A stretch of 64,000 bases of DNA from Berkiella sp963803015 (GTDB lineage Bacteria > Pseudomonadota > Gammaproteobacteria > Berkiellales > Berkiellaceae): positions 496,001-560,000 of the forward strand of contig CAWDKV010000003.1 in the NCBI GenBank assembly GCA_963803015.1, given 5' to 3'. Position numbers and translations under genes: made by a program. Position 1 is the stretch's first letter, and every line of letters starts with the position of its first letter. Below, piece after piece: positions 51,671-60,184 of this stretch. The notes beneath the pieces are model-generated. The model was not told where the DNA came from and searched no databases. It saw only the letters and a program-made list of their open reading frames with translations.

Positions 51671-52039
51671 ATGAGTAATGATTCTAATGACTTTCAAGCA
51701 ATGATGGCCTCTTTTATGAAAAATGCCAAGAAAATGCAAGAAGATTTACAACAAGCTTATGAGCAAATGGCGCAAAAAAATAAAGATATCACTGTGGTTG
51801 CCAAAGCTGGTGGCGATTTGGTGGTGGCAGAAGTGAATTTAAAAATGCAAGTGACAAAGCTTGATCTGAAACCAGAGCTTTTTAAAGAAAAGCCAGAAGT
51901 CATCAACGATCTTATCCTTTCTGCTGTCAATCAAGGGATTGCTATTGCACAAGAAAGAGTCAAAAACGAAATGTTGAATTTAAGTAAACAAATGGGTTTA
52001 CCAGGTAACCTGCCTTTCCCACCAAAAGAAGGAGAATAG
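51671..52039 (+). CDS. ybaB: YbaB/EbfC nucleoid-associated protein
   Basis: A 122-residue DNA-binding protein of the YbaB family; the usual length is 105-110. The helix MKNAKKMQEDLQQAYEQM is followed by the beta region with AGGDLVVAEVNLKMQVTKLD and the helix LILSAVNQGIAIAQERVKNE. The canonical G-x-G in the beta turn reads AGGDL. It lies between dnaX and recR, the standard arrangement for this gene. The C-terminus is Gly/Pro-rich (MGLPGNLPFPPKEG), as normal. Confidence 0.88.
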   Translation: MSNDSNDFQAMMASFMKNAKKMQEDLQQAYEQMAQKNKDITVVAKAGGDLVVAEVNLKMQVTKLDLKPELFKEKPEVINDLILSAVNQGIAIAQERVKNEMLNLSKQMGLPGNLPFPPKEGE

Positions 52040-52042
52040 GAC

Positions 52043-52639
52043 TTGGCTTTTAGTCCTTTAGTAAAGCAATTAATCGAAGCATTACGCGTGTTGCCAGGTG
52101 TGGGCTCAAAAAGCGCCCAGCGCATGGCTTTTCATTTGCTAGAACGTGAGAGAGAAGGGGCGCTACGTTTGGCCACCTTTTTGACTCAAGCAATGAAACA
52201 GGTCGGACACTGCGAGCAATGTCGCATTTTATCTGAAAAATCGTTATGTGATATCTGTCACAATTCCAATCGAAATAAAAGCTTGCTGTGTATTGTTGAA
52301 GGGCCGGCAGATGTCGCTGCTATTGAGCAAACCGGCGGTTATAATGGTTATTATTTTGTGCTCATGGGGCATCTTTCACCTATAGATGGTATAGGCCCAG
52401 AGGAAATTGGAATAGAGTTATTGGTTAAGCGTTTAGCGGATAAATCTATTCGAGAAGTCGTCTTAGCCACCAATTCAACTGTAGAAGGCGAGGCGACCGC
52501 TTACTATATTGCAGATTTAGTGAAATCAAATGGTATTCAAGCAACGCGTATTGCGCACGGTGTTCCCTTAGGGGGCGAGCTTGAATATGTAGACGGTGGG
52601 ACATTAGCCAAAGCGATGGCTGATAGAAGTAATTTGTAG
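52043..52639 (+). CDS. recR: Recombination protein RecR
   Basis: A 198-residue protein, normal length. The N-terminal HhH motif is LRVLPGVGSKSAQRMAFHLL; the zinc finger CEQCRILSEKSLCDIC is near 54-69; the Toprim part has CIVEGPADVAAIEQTGGYNG near 77. It starts at TTG 52043, supported by AAGGAGAATAGG upstream; no ATG is placed suitably. RecR acts with RecF and RecO in gap repair. It follows ybaB by 3 bp. Confidence 0.93.
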   Translation: MAFSPLVKQLIEALRVLPGVGSKSAQRMAFHLLEREREGALRLATFLTQAMKQVGHCEQCRILSEKSLCDICHNSNRNKSLLCIVEGPADVAAIEQTGGYNGYYFVLMGHLSPIDGIGPEEIGIELLVKRLADKSIREVVLATNSTVEGEATAYYIADLVKSNGIQATRIAHGVPLGGELEYVDGGTLAKAMADRSNL

Positions 52640-52654
52640 AGAGGAGTGTAAAAA

Positions 52655-54592
52655 ATGGTAACTGAAGCATCGGTAAAAGAAACCAGGGGGTTTGAAGCAG
52701 AGGTCGAACAAGTTTTACATTTGATGACGCATGCTTTGTATAGTAACAAAGAAATTTTCCTGCGAGAATTAATTTCCAATGCCTCTGATGCGATTGAAAA
52801 ATTGCGTTTTGAAGGTATTTCTAATACCGCTCTTTTTGAAGGTGATACCGAATTAGCTATTCATATTGAGTATGATAAAAAAGCCAAAACAGTAACAATA
52901 AAAGACAATGGCGTTGGGATGTCTAAAGATGAAACGATTGCGCATTTAGGTACCATTGCCAAATCCGGCACTCAAAACTTTCTAAAATCATTGACTGGGG
53001 ATGATGCTAAAGATCGCAATCTGATTGGTCAATTTGGTGTTGGCTTTTATTCCACTTTTATTATTGCAGATAAAGTGACCGTTAAATCTCGCCGCGCGGG
53101 CTTACCCCCAGAAGAAGGGGTATGTTGGGAATCGCAAGGCAAAGGTGATTACACCGTCGAGACAATTGAAAAGAAAGACAGAGGCACGGAAATTATTTTG
53201 CACCTCAAACCCGAAGAAGAAGAATTTCTCAATGGGTTACGTTTACGCCATATCGTGACTAAGTATTCTGATCATATTAATGTTCCTGTTTATATGCCAA
53301 TTGAAGATTTTGCTAAATCTGAAGAAGACAAAGCCACCCCGCAAGAGGATGAAGAGCATGAAGAAGTTGTCAATCGGGCAACAGCACTGTGGTCTTTGCC
53401 AAAAAGTGAAATAGAAGATGAGGCTTACAAAGAATTTTATAAGCATGTTGCCCATGATTTTGAAGATCCACTCGTTTGGTCTCACAATAGGGTGGAAGGA
53501 AAATTAGAATACACAACACTGCTTTACATTCCGGCGCGAGCGCCTTTTGATTTGTGGCAACCCAATAAACCACGTGGGCTAAAGCTTTACGTTCGGCGCG
53601 TCTTTATTATGGATGATGCAGATCAGTTTTTACCTAACTATTTGCGATTTGTGCGTGGAATTGTAGATAGCAATGATTTGCCACTGAATATTTCTCGGGA
53701 AATATTACAAAGTAATCGCACCGTAGATGCTATTCGTGCTTCTATTGTCAAACGTGTCTTGACCATGTTGTCAGATCTGGCAACATCAGATAGTGATCAG
53801 TATTTATCTTTCTGGCGCGAATTTGGCCAAGTGTTAAAAGAGGGGCCAGCCGAAGATTTTGCCAATAAAGAAGCGATTATGAAATTGCTGCGGTTTGCTT
53901 CAACGCACTCTGACTCTGAAAAGCAAGACGTTTCGCTTGATGATTACATTGCTAGAATGAAGCCCAATCAAGATAAAATTTACTATATTGCAGCAGATAC
54001 TTTCAATTCAGCCAGACATAGCCCGCATCTAGAGATTTTTAAATCAAAAGGTATTGAAGTATTTTTGATGTATGATCGCATCGATGAATGGTTAATGTCT
54101 CATCTTGGGGAATACGAAAAGAAGCACTTTCAATCTGTCGCCATGGGCGCAATGGATGATTTGGCTTTAGCACCAGAAGAAAAGAAACCAGAAGAAAAAG
54201 AACAAGAAGCGAAACGAGAAGATGAATTTAAAGACATCCTCGCTAAAGTCAAAGATGCCCTAACCGGGAAGGTGCAAGATGTGCGAATCACCAAACGTTT
54301 GACCACTTCTCCTTCTTGTACGGTCAGTGAACAAGGGCAAATGACCAGTCAAATGCAACGTTTATTGCGTTCAGCTGGGCAACAGGTCCATGTGCTACCC
54401 ATTTTAGAGCTCAATCCCAATCATTTGTTGGTACAACGCTTGAAGTCTGAAAAAAATGAAGTTCAATTCAAAGATCTGAGCTTAATTCTATTAGAGCAAG
54501 CGATTTTAGCTGAAGGCGGTCAATTAGATGATCCCGCAAGCTTTGTGAAGAAGTTCAATGAACTTCTGATTAATGTCGCGACGCGGGGATGA
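52655..54592 (+). CDS. htpG: Chaperone HtpG (Hsp90)
   Basis: A 645-residue Hsp90-type protein. Features are the GHKL ATPase set ELISNASDAIEKLRF near 37, DNGVGMSKDE near 86 and GQFGVGFYS near 126, and a charged linker EEDKATPQEDEEHEEVV near 225 that is longer than in E. coli. A second charged stretch (EEKKPEEKEQEAKREDEF) near 509 is also present. The C-terminal dimerisation domain is complete. It starts 15 bp after recR with GAGGAGTG upstream. No heat-shock promoter could be assigned, as the gene seems to belong to the dnaX operon. Confidence 0.93.
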   Translation: MVTEASVKETRGFEAEVEQVLHLMTHALYSNKEIFLRELISNASDAIEKLRFEGISNTALFEGDTELAIHIEYDKKAKTVTIKDNGVGMSKDETIAHLGTIAKSGTQNFLKSLTGDDAKDRNLIGQFGVGFYSTFIIADKVTVKSRRAGLPPEEGVCWESQGKGDYTVETIEKKDRGTEIILHLKPEEEEFLNGLRLRHIVTKYSDHINVPVYMPIEDFAKSEEDKATPQEDEEHEEVVNRATALWSLPKSEIEDEAYKEFYKHVAHDFEDPLVWSHNRVEGKLEYTTLLYIPARAPFDLWQPNKPRGLKLYVRRVFIMDDADQFLPNYLRFVRGIVDSNDLPLNISREILQSNRTVDAIRASIVKRVLTMLSDLATSDSDQYLSFWREFGQVLKEGPAEDFANKEAIMKLLRFASTHSDSEKQDVSLDDYIARMKPNQDKIYYIAADTFNSARHSPHLEIFKSKGIEVFLMYDRIDEWLMSHLGEYEKKHFQSVAMGAMDDLALAPEEKKPEEKEQEAKREDEFKDILAKVKDALTGKVQDVRITKRLTTSPSCTVSEQGQMTSQMQRLLRSAGQQVHVLPILELNPNHLLVQRLKSEKNEVQFKDLSLILLEQAILAEGGQLDDPASFVKKFNELLINVATRG

Positions 54593-54614
54593 GATAGAGG
54601 TAGGAGCGGGTTTT

Positions 54615-54929
54615 CTAATCCGCTTCTATATCTTGTTTTAATATTTTTAATTTAAGCTCTAGGTGTTTTTGAGCTTGTTCATAACCACGAGGTTGAATGA
54701 GTACCTCTAAACCCAGTTTATTTAATACTTCCAATACTTTACCTAATTCGGCAGTTTCTTTGCCTCGTTCCAGTTCAGATAAAAATCGCATGCCGAGATT
54801 AGAAAGGCCGGACACCTTTTCCAAAGTTAGATTTTTATTTTTTCTAAATGTTCTTATAACTTTACCTAATTCATTTGCCGTTTTAATTTGGCCAAATTCT
54901 GGACTAGGGTATGTTTTGCTTTTTTTCAT
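54615..54929 (-). CDS. HipB-like XRE-family repressor
   Basis: A 104-residue DNA-binding protein. The helix-turn-helix is in ELGKVIRTFRKNKNLTLEKV and SGLSNLGMRFLSELERGKET (residues 20-60), the HipB/y4mF pattern, followed by a short C-terminal helix. The expected HipA-type kinase toxin is absent on either side (htpG upstream, 508 bp of non-coding sequence beyond), so this is an orphan antitoxin-like regulator. Two palindromic sites in its own promoter (54948-54959, 54999-55009) point to autorepression. Confidence 0.8.
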   Translation of the reverse strand: MKKSKTYPSPEFGQIKTANELGKVIRTFRKNKNLTLEKVSGLSNLGMRFLSELERGKETAELGKVLEVLNKLGLEVLIQPRGYEQAQKHLELKLKILKQDIEAD

Positions 54930-54947
54930 AATAAACGCTAAATATTA

Positions 54948-54959
54948 TACCGTACGGTA
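54948..54959. promoter_or_regulatory. Operator 1 of the HipB-like repressor
   Basis: TACCGTACGGTA is a perfect 12-bp palindrome located between the -10 region and the start codon of the repressor gene. A related site, ACTGTACGGGA, lies 50 bp away. The position suggests that bound repressor blocks transcription of its own gene. Confidence 0.6.
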
Positions 54960-54988
54960 AAAATAGCAGTGCATTGCTTTAAGGTCAA
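54960..54988 (-). promoter_or_regulatory. Promoter of the HipB-like repressor
   Basis: On the minus strand, TTGACC (54983-54988) and TATTTT (54960-54965) are spaced by 17 bp. The promoter lies between operators 1 and 2, an arrangement suited to autorepression. An alternative TATAAT box overlaps operator 1 itself. Confidence 0.5.
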
Positions 54989-54998
54989 TATAATTTTT

Positions 54999-55009
54999 AC
55001 TGTACGGGA
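54999..55009. promoter_or_regulatory. Operator 2 of the HipB-like repressor
   Basis: ACTGTACGGGA matches 9 of 11 bases of operator 1 (ACCGTACGGTA). The centres of the two sites are 50 bp apart, close to five helical turns, so cooperative binding is possible. This is an inference from sequence alone. Confidence 0.5.
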
Positions 55010-55170
55010 CAATATTAACACTGATGAAAGGAGTTTTCAGCCTTGCTACTCTAGGGCAAACTCACTAATTTTTTGCGACGAATGTGAGAGAAAGATCAAG
55101 TTGTTATACGTGGCACTTCCCCTCTCCAAAATTGGCTGAGGAATCGACACAAATTTTTTAGTATTTCTTT

Positions 55171-55313
55171 GAAAGAATCAAGAAGGTTGCGCAGCAACCA
55201 TTTATCTCCCTTTGTAAAAGGGAGAGGCGCGTCTTGTCCTGCATAGCGATAGCGAAGCAGGAAGCGCAAGAGGGATTTCTTTCTTGATAAAATCCATCTC
55301 GCGGCTTTGCCGC
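55171..55313. repeat. Array of short hairpins, MITE-like element
   Basis: Within the 508-bp gene-free region 54930-55437, a GC-rich part holds four hairpins in a row: GGTTGC/GCAACC (55185-55199), CTCCCTTT/AAAGGGAG (55206-55224), TCCTGC/GCAGGA (55237-55262) and GCGGC/GCCGC (55301-55313). The first three are enclosed by imperfect arms ATCAAGAA (55177) and TTCTTGAT (55281). The remainder of the gap, apart from the operators, shows nothing I can name. The base composition differs from the AT-rich surroundings, as expected for a mobile palindromic element. Confidence 0.55.
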
Positions 55314-55437
55314 CTCGATCCTTTTATTCAGCTAAAGAGTTCATCCATTTGAGAAAAGGATTACAAAGATTCATAAATTAAGTGCGTTCGCCCTGTTGCT
55401 ACCCCAGACTCAGCTACTAAATCTGAGGTATTACTTT

Positions 55438-56760
55438 TTAATCGATCTTAGAGCGATATTTATCCGTAATAAACCACAGCGAACTAAAGCTAGCCAGACT
55501 TGCCACAATGAGTAAGAAGGCAGGAGAAGCCAGATTATTCGTGTATTTTATCAAGTGCGTGGCAATGAACGGAGCGCCACCACCGAAGAGAGCCATGCTG
55601 ACGTTGTGGCCAATGGAAAGCCCGGAGAAACGAACCGAAGTTGGCATAATTTCTACTAACGCCGTTGGTATCGTGCCAAAGAAAATCCCCATCATAAAAG
55701 CCAAAGAGGCTTGAGCGACAAGTAACAAGCTCGGATCACCACTTTGCATCAGTAAAAACAAAGGGTAAGAGAACACAATAAAACCAATACAAGGATATTT
55801 TAAGGTGGGTTTTCTGCCTACTTTATCTGACAACCAACCACCTAATAAAATCGAACCGGCAAACACACACATACTATAGGTGTTGATGGTGAGCGCCGTT
55901 TTATCGCCGTACATTAAATAGGTGCGAAAGTAAGTGGCAAGGAAAATCACAATGGTAAAAAAGCCAACAGCGGTGAGAAAATCAAGTAAAATGACGGTTC
56001 CCATTTTCGATTTATGGCTTTGGAAGAGTTCTTTTAAAGGAACGGCGTGTTTTTTGCGATGCGCTTTGGCTTCTAGATAAACGCGGGGATCAGATAAACT
56101 GCGACGAATATAACCCCCCACCAAGCTGCCGCAAATACTTAAAATAAAGGGAATGCGCCATCCCCAAATTTGCATATTTTCTGAAGAAATATTGGCATTT
56201 AACATCGCAACAATAGCAGAGCCTACAATCACACCAATCACGGCGCTAAAAGAAGCCCAACTTCCCCAGAAGCCACGTTTGTTTTCTGGTGCGTGCTCGA
56301 CTAAGAAAACCATGGTGCCGGTAAACTCTCCGCCTATAGCAAAACCTTGGAAGGTTCTGAGGATAATGAGGAGCACGGGCGCTAAGATCCCAATTTGTGC
56401 ATAGGTTGGTAGCAACCCCATTAACATAGTAGGAATAGCCATCACATAAATAGAAAGTGTTAAGGCGAATTTACGGCCTACTTTATCGCCAATATGGCCA
56501 AAAAAGACGGAGCCTAAAGGTCTTGCTAAAAAGCCGGTCCAGAAAATACCCCAACTGGCTAATATTTGAGTTAGAGGATTGGCATTTGGAAAGAACAGTG
56601 CACCTAATATAACGGTAAAGTAGCCATAGATAACAAAGTCATACCACTCCAAGGCGTTACCAATCATACAAGACGTCAGAATGCGTCGAGCAGAGCTTCT
56701 TTCAGTAGAGAGCGCAGTGGGTGGTGTTCTGAGGAATTTAGAGTTGATTGTGTGGTTCAT
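55438..56760 (-). CDS. MFS transporter, metabolite:H+ symporter family
   Basis: A 440-residue transporter with twelve predicted membrane segments. The N-terminal ILTSCMIGNALEWYDFVIYG and GHIGDKVGRKFAL (loop 2-3 motif) are typical of the ProP/MHS group, which imports osmolytes, citrate, ketoglutarate or dicarboxylates. The second half repeats the loop motif as GGWLSDKVGRKPTLKYP. No substrate can be chosen from sequence. It stands alone in transcription; the 158 bp on its 5' side hold its promoter, not resolved here. Confidence 0.85.
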   Translation of the reverse strand: MNHTINSKFLRTPPTALSTERSSARRILTSCMIGNALEWYDFVIYGYFTVILGALFFPNANPLTQILASWGIFWTGFLARPLGSVFFGHIGDKVGRKFALTLSIYVMAIPTMLMGLLPTYAQIGILAPVLLIILRTFQGFAIGGEFTGTMVFLVEHAPENKRGFWGSWASFSAVIGVIVGSAIVAMLNANISSENMQIWGWRIPFILSICGSLVGGYIRRSLSDPRVYLEAKAHRKKHAVPLKELFQSHKSKMGTVILLDFLTAVGFFTIVIFLATYFRTYLMYGDKTALTINTYSMCVFAGSILLGGWLSDKVGRKPTLKYPCIGFIVFSYPLFLLMQSGDPSLLLVAQASLAFMMGIFFGTIPTALVEIMPTSVRFSGLSIGHNVSMALFGGGAPFIATHLIKYTNNLASPAFLLIVASLASFSSLWFITDKYRSKID

Positions 56761-56918
56761 GATTTAATGTATAACATCCTTGTATTTTGATTTCGGGGCT
56801 ATACAGAAATTGTGCTTATTTAAATAAATCACTTAGCAGATCACCTTTTCTGGAAAAGCGATAAGCTAATGTCAGTATAGTGTAAAGTCAATCTTTGATA
56901 TTAAACATTGTGAGCTAG

Positions 56919-57395
56919 CTATATAAGGATTAGCATGCCTTGTTTAGAAATCATTAGCCAATAAAGAAGGATAACCATAGAAAATGCGGGGATCCCAAGG
57001 AGAATCCACCAACGCATCAAACGATGATATTCTTTTGGCAAAGTCGTTATCGCTGATAACGCCATTACTTGTCGATGCAATTGATATTGAATAAAAACAA
57101 CAGGAACCCAACAGGCGCCTATCAAGAAATAAAGCGTGATGGTTATCAAAAACCATAAAGAATGATAGGAATAATGAAGGATGTTCATCAACCAAATGCC
57201 GGTAATGGGTTGGATGATGACAGCAGGGGTTGTAAAAAACCAATCTGCCAAAACAACATAATGGGTCACTTGTTTGAGAGTGGTGATATTTTTGGCGCGA
57301 TACGCCAAGAACATAAAAAAAGCTATCCCAAGCCCTGTGCCAAACAATAAGGCGGCACTTAAAACATGTAACCATTTAATAATAAAATAACTCAT
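56919..57395 (-). CDS. DUF2269 membrane protein
   Basis: A 158-residue protein with four hydrophobic segments, beginning YFIIKWLHVLSAALLFGTGL, the DUF2269 N-terminal signature. The His-containing first helix is conserved in the family; the function is unknown. The ATG at 57395 overlaps the stop of the saccharopine-dehydrogenase-like gene by 4 bp, so both are on one transcript. Such pairs are common, and a shared redox-related role is possible. Confidence 0.78.
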   Translation of the reverse strand: MSYFIIKWLHVLSAALLFGTGLGIAFFMFLAYRAKNITTLKQVTHYVVLADWFFTTPAVIIQPITGIWLMNILHYSYHSLWFLITITLYFLIGACWVPVVFIQYQLHRQVMALSAITTLPKEYHRLMRWWILLGIPAFSMVILLYWLMISKQGMLILI

Positions 57396-58531
57396 CTTAT
57401 TAGTGTCTGCGATGTGTGGTAAATGTGCCAATTGATAGCGACTTGATCAAATTCTTGCAATGTGAAAAGTGCAACACAGGGTTTGGCGCCGGGCTCGATT
57501 AATCCTTGTGTGATTTTTTTAATTAAAATAAAAGCAGGGATAATGGGAATATTAGGGCCATCCCCTTTTTCGGCCACAAGTGTCCAAGTGATATCTAAAG
57601 GTTGATAGCGCAAATTAGAACCAGAGAGGTGGATAATCATGCCGGAATTATCTGTGCCCAATCTATCAAACCAATGACTTATCTTTAAAATATGATTTGC
57701 ATATTTTGACCAATCTTTGACTAGATTTATTCTGGTAAGCCAAGACATCCCCCACATCATAAAATGTAAGAAAGGTACTTCCAAGCCTACATGAAAAACT
57801 GCGGTTTTTAAGGTTGGGTATTGTTCTGGTAAAAGCGTTAAATCCGGGACATCACAATTAGCATGCCAACGTAACCCTAAATTGTCGCCGTAATAATGTT
57901 TGTGGATATTTTGCCAAGCATATACCGTCTTCCATAAACCATTTTCTAAGCGTTGCGAGGGCTTGCCAAGATTGCCTAAAATAGATTCCAGTGTTGCTTT
58001 GCCTCTATCAATTTTATTGCCTGGACTAATGCCAAAATCAATTTCTCGCAAAATAGCAAATTCATGGGCATAATTTTTTATAACGACAGAAGATAATCCT
58101 GGCACAGTGCTTGCACCGCTGATAACGATGATATCTTGGCTTTTGGCTTTTTCATCTAGTATTTTAATTTCTGAAACAAATTCTCTAGCATCAGCCAGAT
58201 CAATATAGTGTATTTTTAAATCGATACAGGTATTGGCAATGCTGTAAAGTTGAGTTTGAAAAGGGCCCGCCGTGTGGACTAGAATGTCTGCTTTGCTCGC
58301 TTGTAGCTTTTGCACAAAGTCATCGGCTTGCCAATCTAAGAAGTAACTCTGCAAGGAGGCATCAGGGTATTTTGTTTTCAGAGAATCTACAAATTGATTT
58401 GCTTTTTTTTCATCTCGGCCAGCCACTAAAATATCAAAAGATTTATCTTGGGCTAATAAGGTGCAAAGACGTTTGCCAAAATTGCCATAGCCGCCGAGTA
58501 CTAATATTGTTGGCTTTTTGACCTGTTCGAT
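57392..58531 (-). CDS. Saccharopine dehydrogenase-like protein with no normal start codon
   Basis: An oxidoreductase of about 380 residues. VVISGASTVPGLSSV and the C-terminal part fit the saccharopine dehydrogenase / trans-acting enoyl reductase family. The coenzyme motif ILVLGGYGNFGKRLC is encoded upstream of the first conventional in-frame start (GTG 58426), so a protein beginning there would lack the Rossmann loop. The frame stays open back to the APC stop at 58571 with only ATT, ATA or ATC as candidate starts. GGAGG lies 6 bp before ATC 58531, which is used here as a provisional start. A one-base error in the T5 run at 58515-58519 would instead link the motif to a GTG start. Confidence 0.6.
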   Translation of the reverse strand: MEQVKKPTILVLGGYGNFGKRLCTLLAQDKSFDILVAGRDEKKANQFVDSLKTKYPDASLQSYFLDWQADDFVQKLQASKADILVHTAGPFQTQLYSIANTCIDLKIHYIDLADAREFVSEIKILDEKAKSQDIIVISGASTVPGLSSVVIKNYAHEFAILREIDFGISPGNKIDRGKATLESILGNLGKPSQRLENGLWKTVYAWQNIHKHYYGDNLGLRWHANCDVPDLTLLPEQYPTLKTAVFHVGLEVPFLHFMMWGMSWLTRINLVKDWSKYANHILKISHWFDRLGTDNSGMIIHLSGSNLRYQPLDITWTLVAEKGDGPNIPIIPAFILIKKITQGLIEPGAKPCVALFTLQEFDQVAINWHIYHTSQTLIR

Positions 58532-58570
58532 TATCCACCTCCGGTTGCTAGAATGCTCTTCGGCATCAAT

Positions 58571-59983
58571 TTAGCTTAGCAAATTATTTCTATGCTTTTT
58601 TTGCCACCATTGCCAAATTAAAGGGGGACTACAAAACAGCGTAATCCCAGCCACAAGGATCAAGGCATAGGTTTTACTATCTAAGAATTGATACTCCACA
58701 GGAGGGATAAATCCCACTGAAAAGGCTGCGACACAAAAGAGAGAGCCGCCTCCTGCTATCAGCCACAACCCCTTTTTACCTCCTGGTATTTTATACAAGC
58801 GAGGGGTAGAGGGTTGGGAATAACGCAGTTTAATCACACTCGCAAATATCATCAGATACATTAAAAGGATGAGTTGTGCGGCTAGTGTTTGGAAGATCCA
58901 ATAGAAATGATTAATCGTGGGGATGAGTAAATTTAAGCTAATCAGCACAGAGCCAATTGTTCCTTGCAAGAGCAATATCGCAACAGGAGAACCTCTGCGG
59001 TTAGCTCTTTTAGTAAATTGTGGAAAATCATCATTTAGTGCACTGGTATGCAATCCTTTGCTTGGGCCTAAAATCCAGGTGTTTAACAGAGCAAGACCTC
59101 CAATGACAGAGAGTAAGGCAAACAAGGGGACGGCCCAGGGGATGTGCAGATGATCAAAAAACTTAACCATGGCTTGCATCATGCCAGCAGAGAGGTTCAT
59201 TTCTTCTGCCGGGATAACAGTTGCGATAGCAAGAGAGCCTAGCATATATATCGCAATAATAATGATGGCAGCGATGAAGGTCGCTCGAGGAAAAGTCCGT
59301 TGCGGATCTTTGGTGTCTTGTACATAAAAGGCAGCGACTTCAATGCCGCCAAAGCCTAGTGCAATCGCCGTAAAGTAGGCCAGGGAGTTAAAGTTAAAAT
59401 CGGTAAAGAAGTTTCCTGCGTTAAATTGCACATGAACGGGCTCTCCGGTGGTTAGCCAAAAGCCGCCTAATGCAATAATGGCGATACCTGGAATGATGCT
59501 TCCGGCAATAATCCCCAGTGTGCTTACCCAGCCAGAAGTTTTGGTCCCTAGAAAGTTAAGAAAGGTGCCACACCAAAGCGTAGTTAACATCGCGCACAAC
59601 ATAAAAGTGCGGTGCGCAGTCAATTCTGGATTAATGACATAGGCTATACTGGAAGCAATAAAAGAGAGCACTGTGGGTAGCCAAACAACACTTTCCATCC
59701 ACTCAAGCCAGACAGCCATCGCCCCTGCGCGCTCACCAAAAGCTTCTTTTACCCAGGCATAAATACCGCCATTTTTGGGCCAAGCGGAAGCAAGCTCAGC
59801 ACATGTGAGAGCAACGGGAATGAAAAATAAGAAAGCCGCCAGCGATAGAATATAGACGATGGAAAATCCATTTTTGGCAAAAGTGGGGAGATTGCGTAAA
59901 GCAATAATGGCAGAGACGCTAATCATAGAGAGCGTAAAGATACCGAGTATTCGGGAAGAATGGGCCGCTTTAGTTTGATTCAC
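58571..59983 (-). CDS. APC-family amino acid permease
   Basis: A 471-residue transporter with twelve membrane segments. GIFTLSMISVSAIIALRNLP near 15-34 is the first unwound helix region and FFIPVALTCAELASAWPKNG near 53-72 the second, as in amino acid/GABA antiporters of the GadC/YjeM branch. The GTG at 59983 is preferred, as AGGAAG lies 5 bp upstream; a TTG at 60016 is possible. Its stop is in the same frame as the following saccharopine-dehydrogenase-like gene. The substrate is probably an amino acid. Confidence 0.83.
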   Translation of the reverse strand: MNQTKAAHSSRILGIFTLSMISVSAIIALRNLPTFAKNGFSIVYILSLAAFLFFIPVALTCAELASAWPKNGGIYAWVKEAFGERAGAMAVWLEWMESVVWLPTVLSFIASSIAYVINPELTAHRTFMLCAMLTTLWCGTFLNFLGTKTSGWVSTLGIIAGSIIPGIAIIALGGFWLTTGEPVHVQFNAGNFFTDFNFNSLAYFTAIALGFGGIEVAAFYVQDTKDPQRTFPRATFIAAIIIIAIYMLGSLAIATVIPAEEMNLSAGMMQAMVKFFDHLHIPWAVPLFALLSVIGGLALLNTWILGPSKGLHTSALNDDFPQFTKRANRRGSPVAILLLQGTIGSVLISLNLLIPTINHFYWIFQTLAAQLILLMYLMIFASVIKLRYSQPSTPRLYKIPGGKKGLWLIAGGGSLFCVAAFSVGFIPPVEYQFLDSKTYALILVAGITLFCSPPLIWQWWQKKHRNNLLS

Positions 59984-60043
59984 GTCACTTCCTATCAAGG
60001 CGCAGTTTTGCCACAAAGAGATTAAAGGCGCTAATTACTCGAA

Positions 60044-60150
60044 CCATTTTGGTTTTAGGCAAGGCGCTGAGCCTCGAGCAACCGGAGTTTACATAATAGT
60101 AAATGAGGATTGCGAGAGGGCGAAAGCAACGACGCCTAAAACCAAAATGG
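60044..60150. repeat. Palindromic dispersed repeat, copy 2
   Basis: The outer arms CCATTTTGGTTTTAGGC and GCCTAAAACCAAAATGG form a perfect 17-bp inverted repeat. The core matches copy 1 at 8111-8233 (CTCGAG-AAC-GGAGT, hairpin, ATGA, TTGCGAGAG, AGC-AAC-ACGCC). The inner hairpin is TTTAC/GTAAA here, against TGTAT/ATACA in copy 1. It occupies the divergent region between the APC permease and the dehydrogenase at 60185, so it may end or insulate transcription. Confidence 0.82.
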
Positions 60151-60184
60151 AAAGAGTATAGTAGCATTGTTTAGAGGAATGTTA

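Noticed and set aside
55171..55313. CRISPR array
   Set aside because: The hairpins differ in sequence and there are no equal-length spacers or cas genes.
59985..60167. Minus-strand frame of 60 codons upstream of the APC permease
   Set aside because: It is made almost wholly of palindromic repeat copy 2 and has no ribosome site; it is not a gene.
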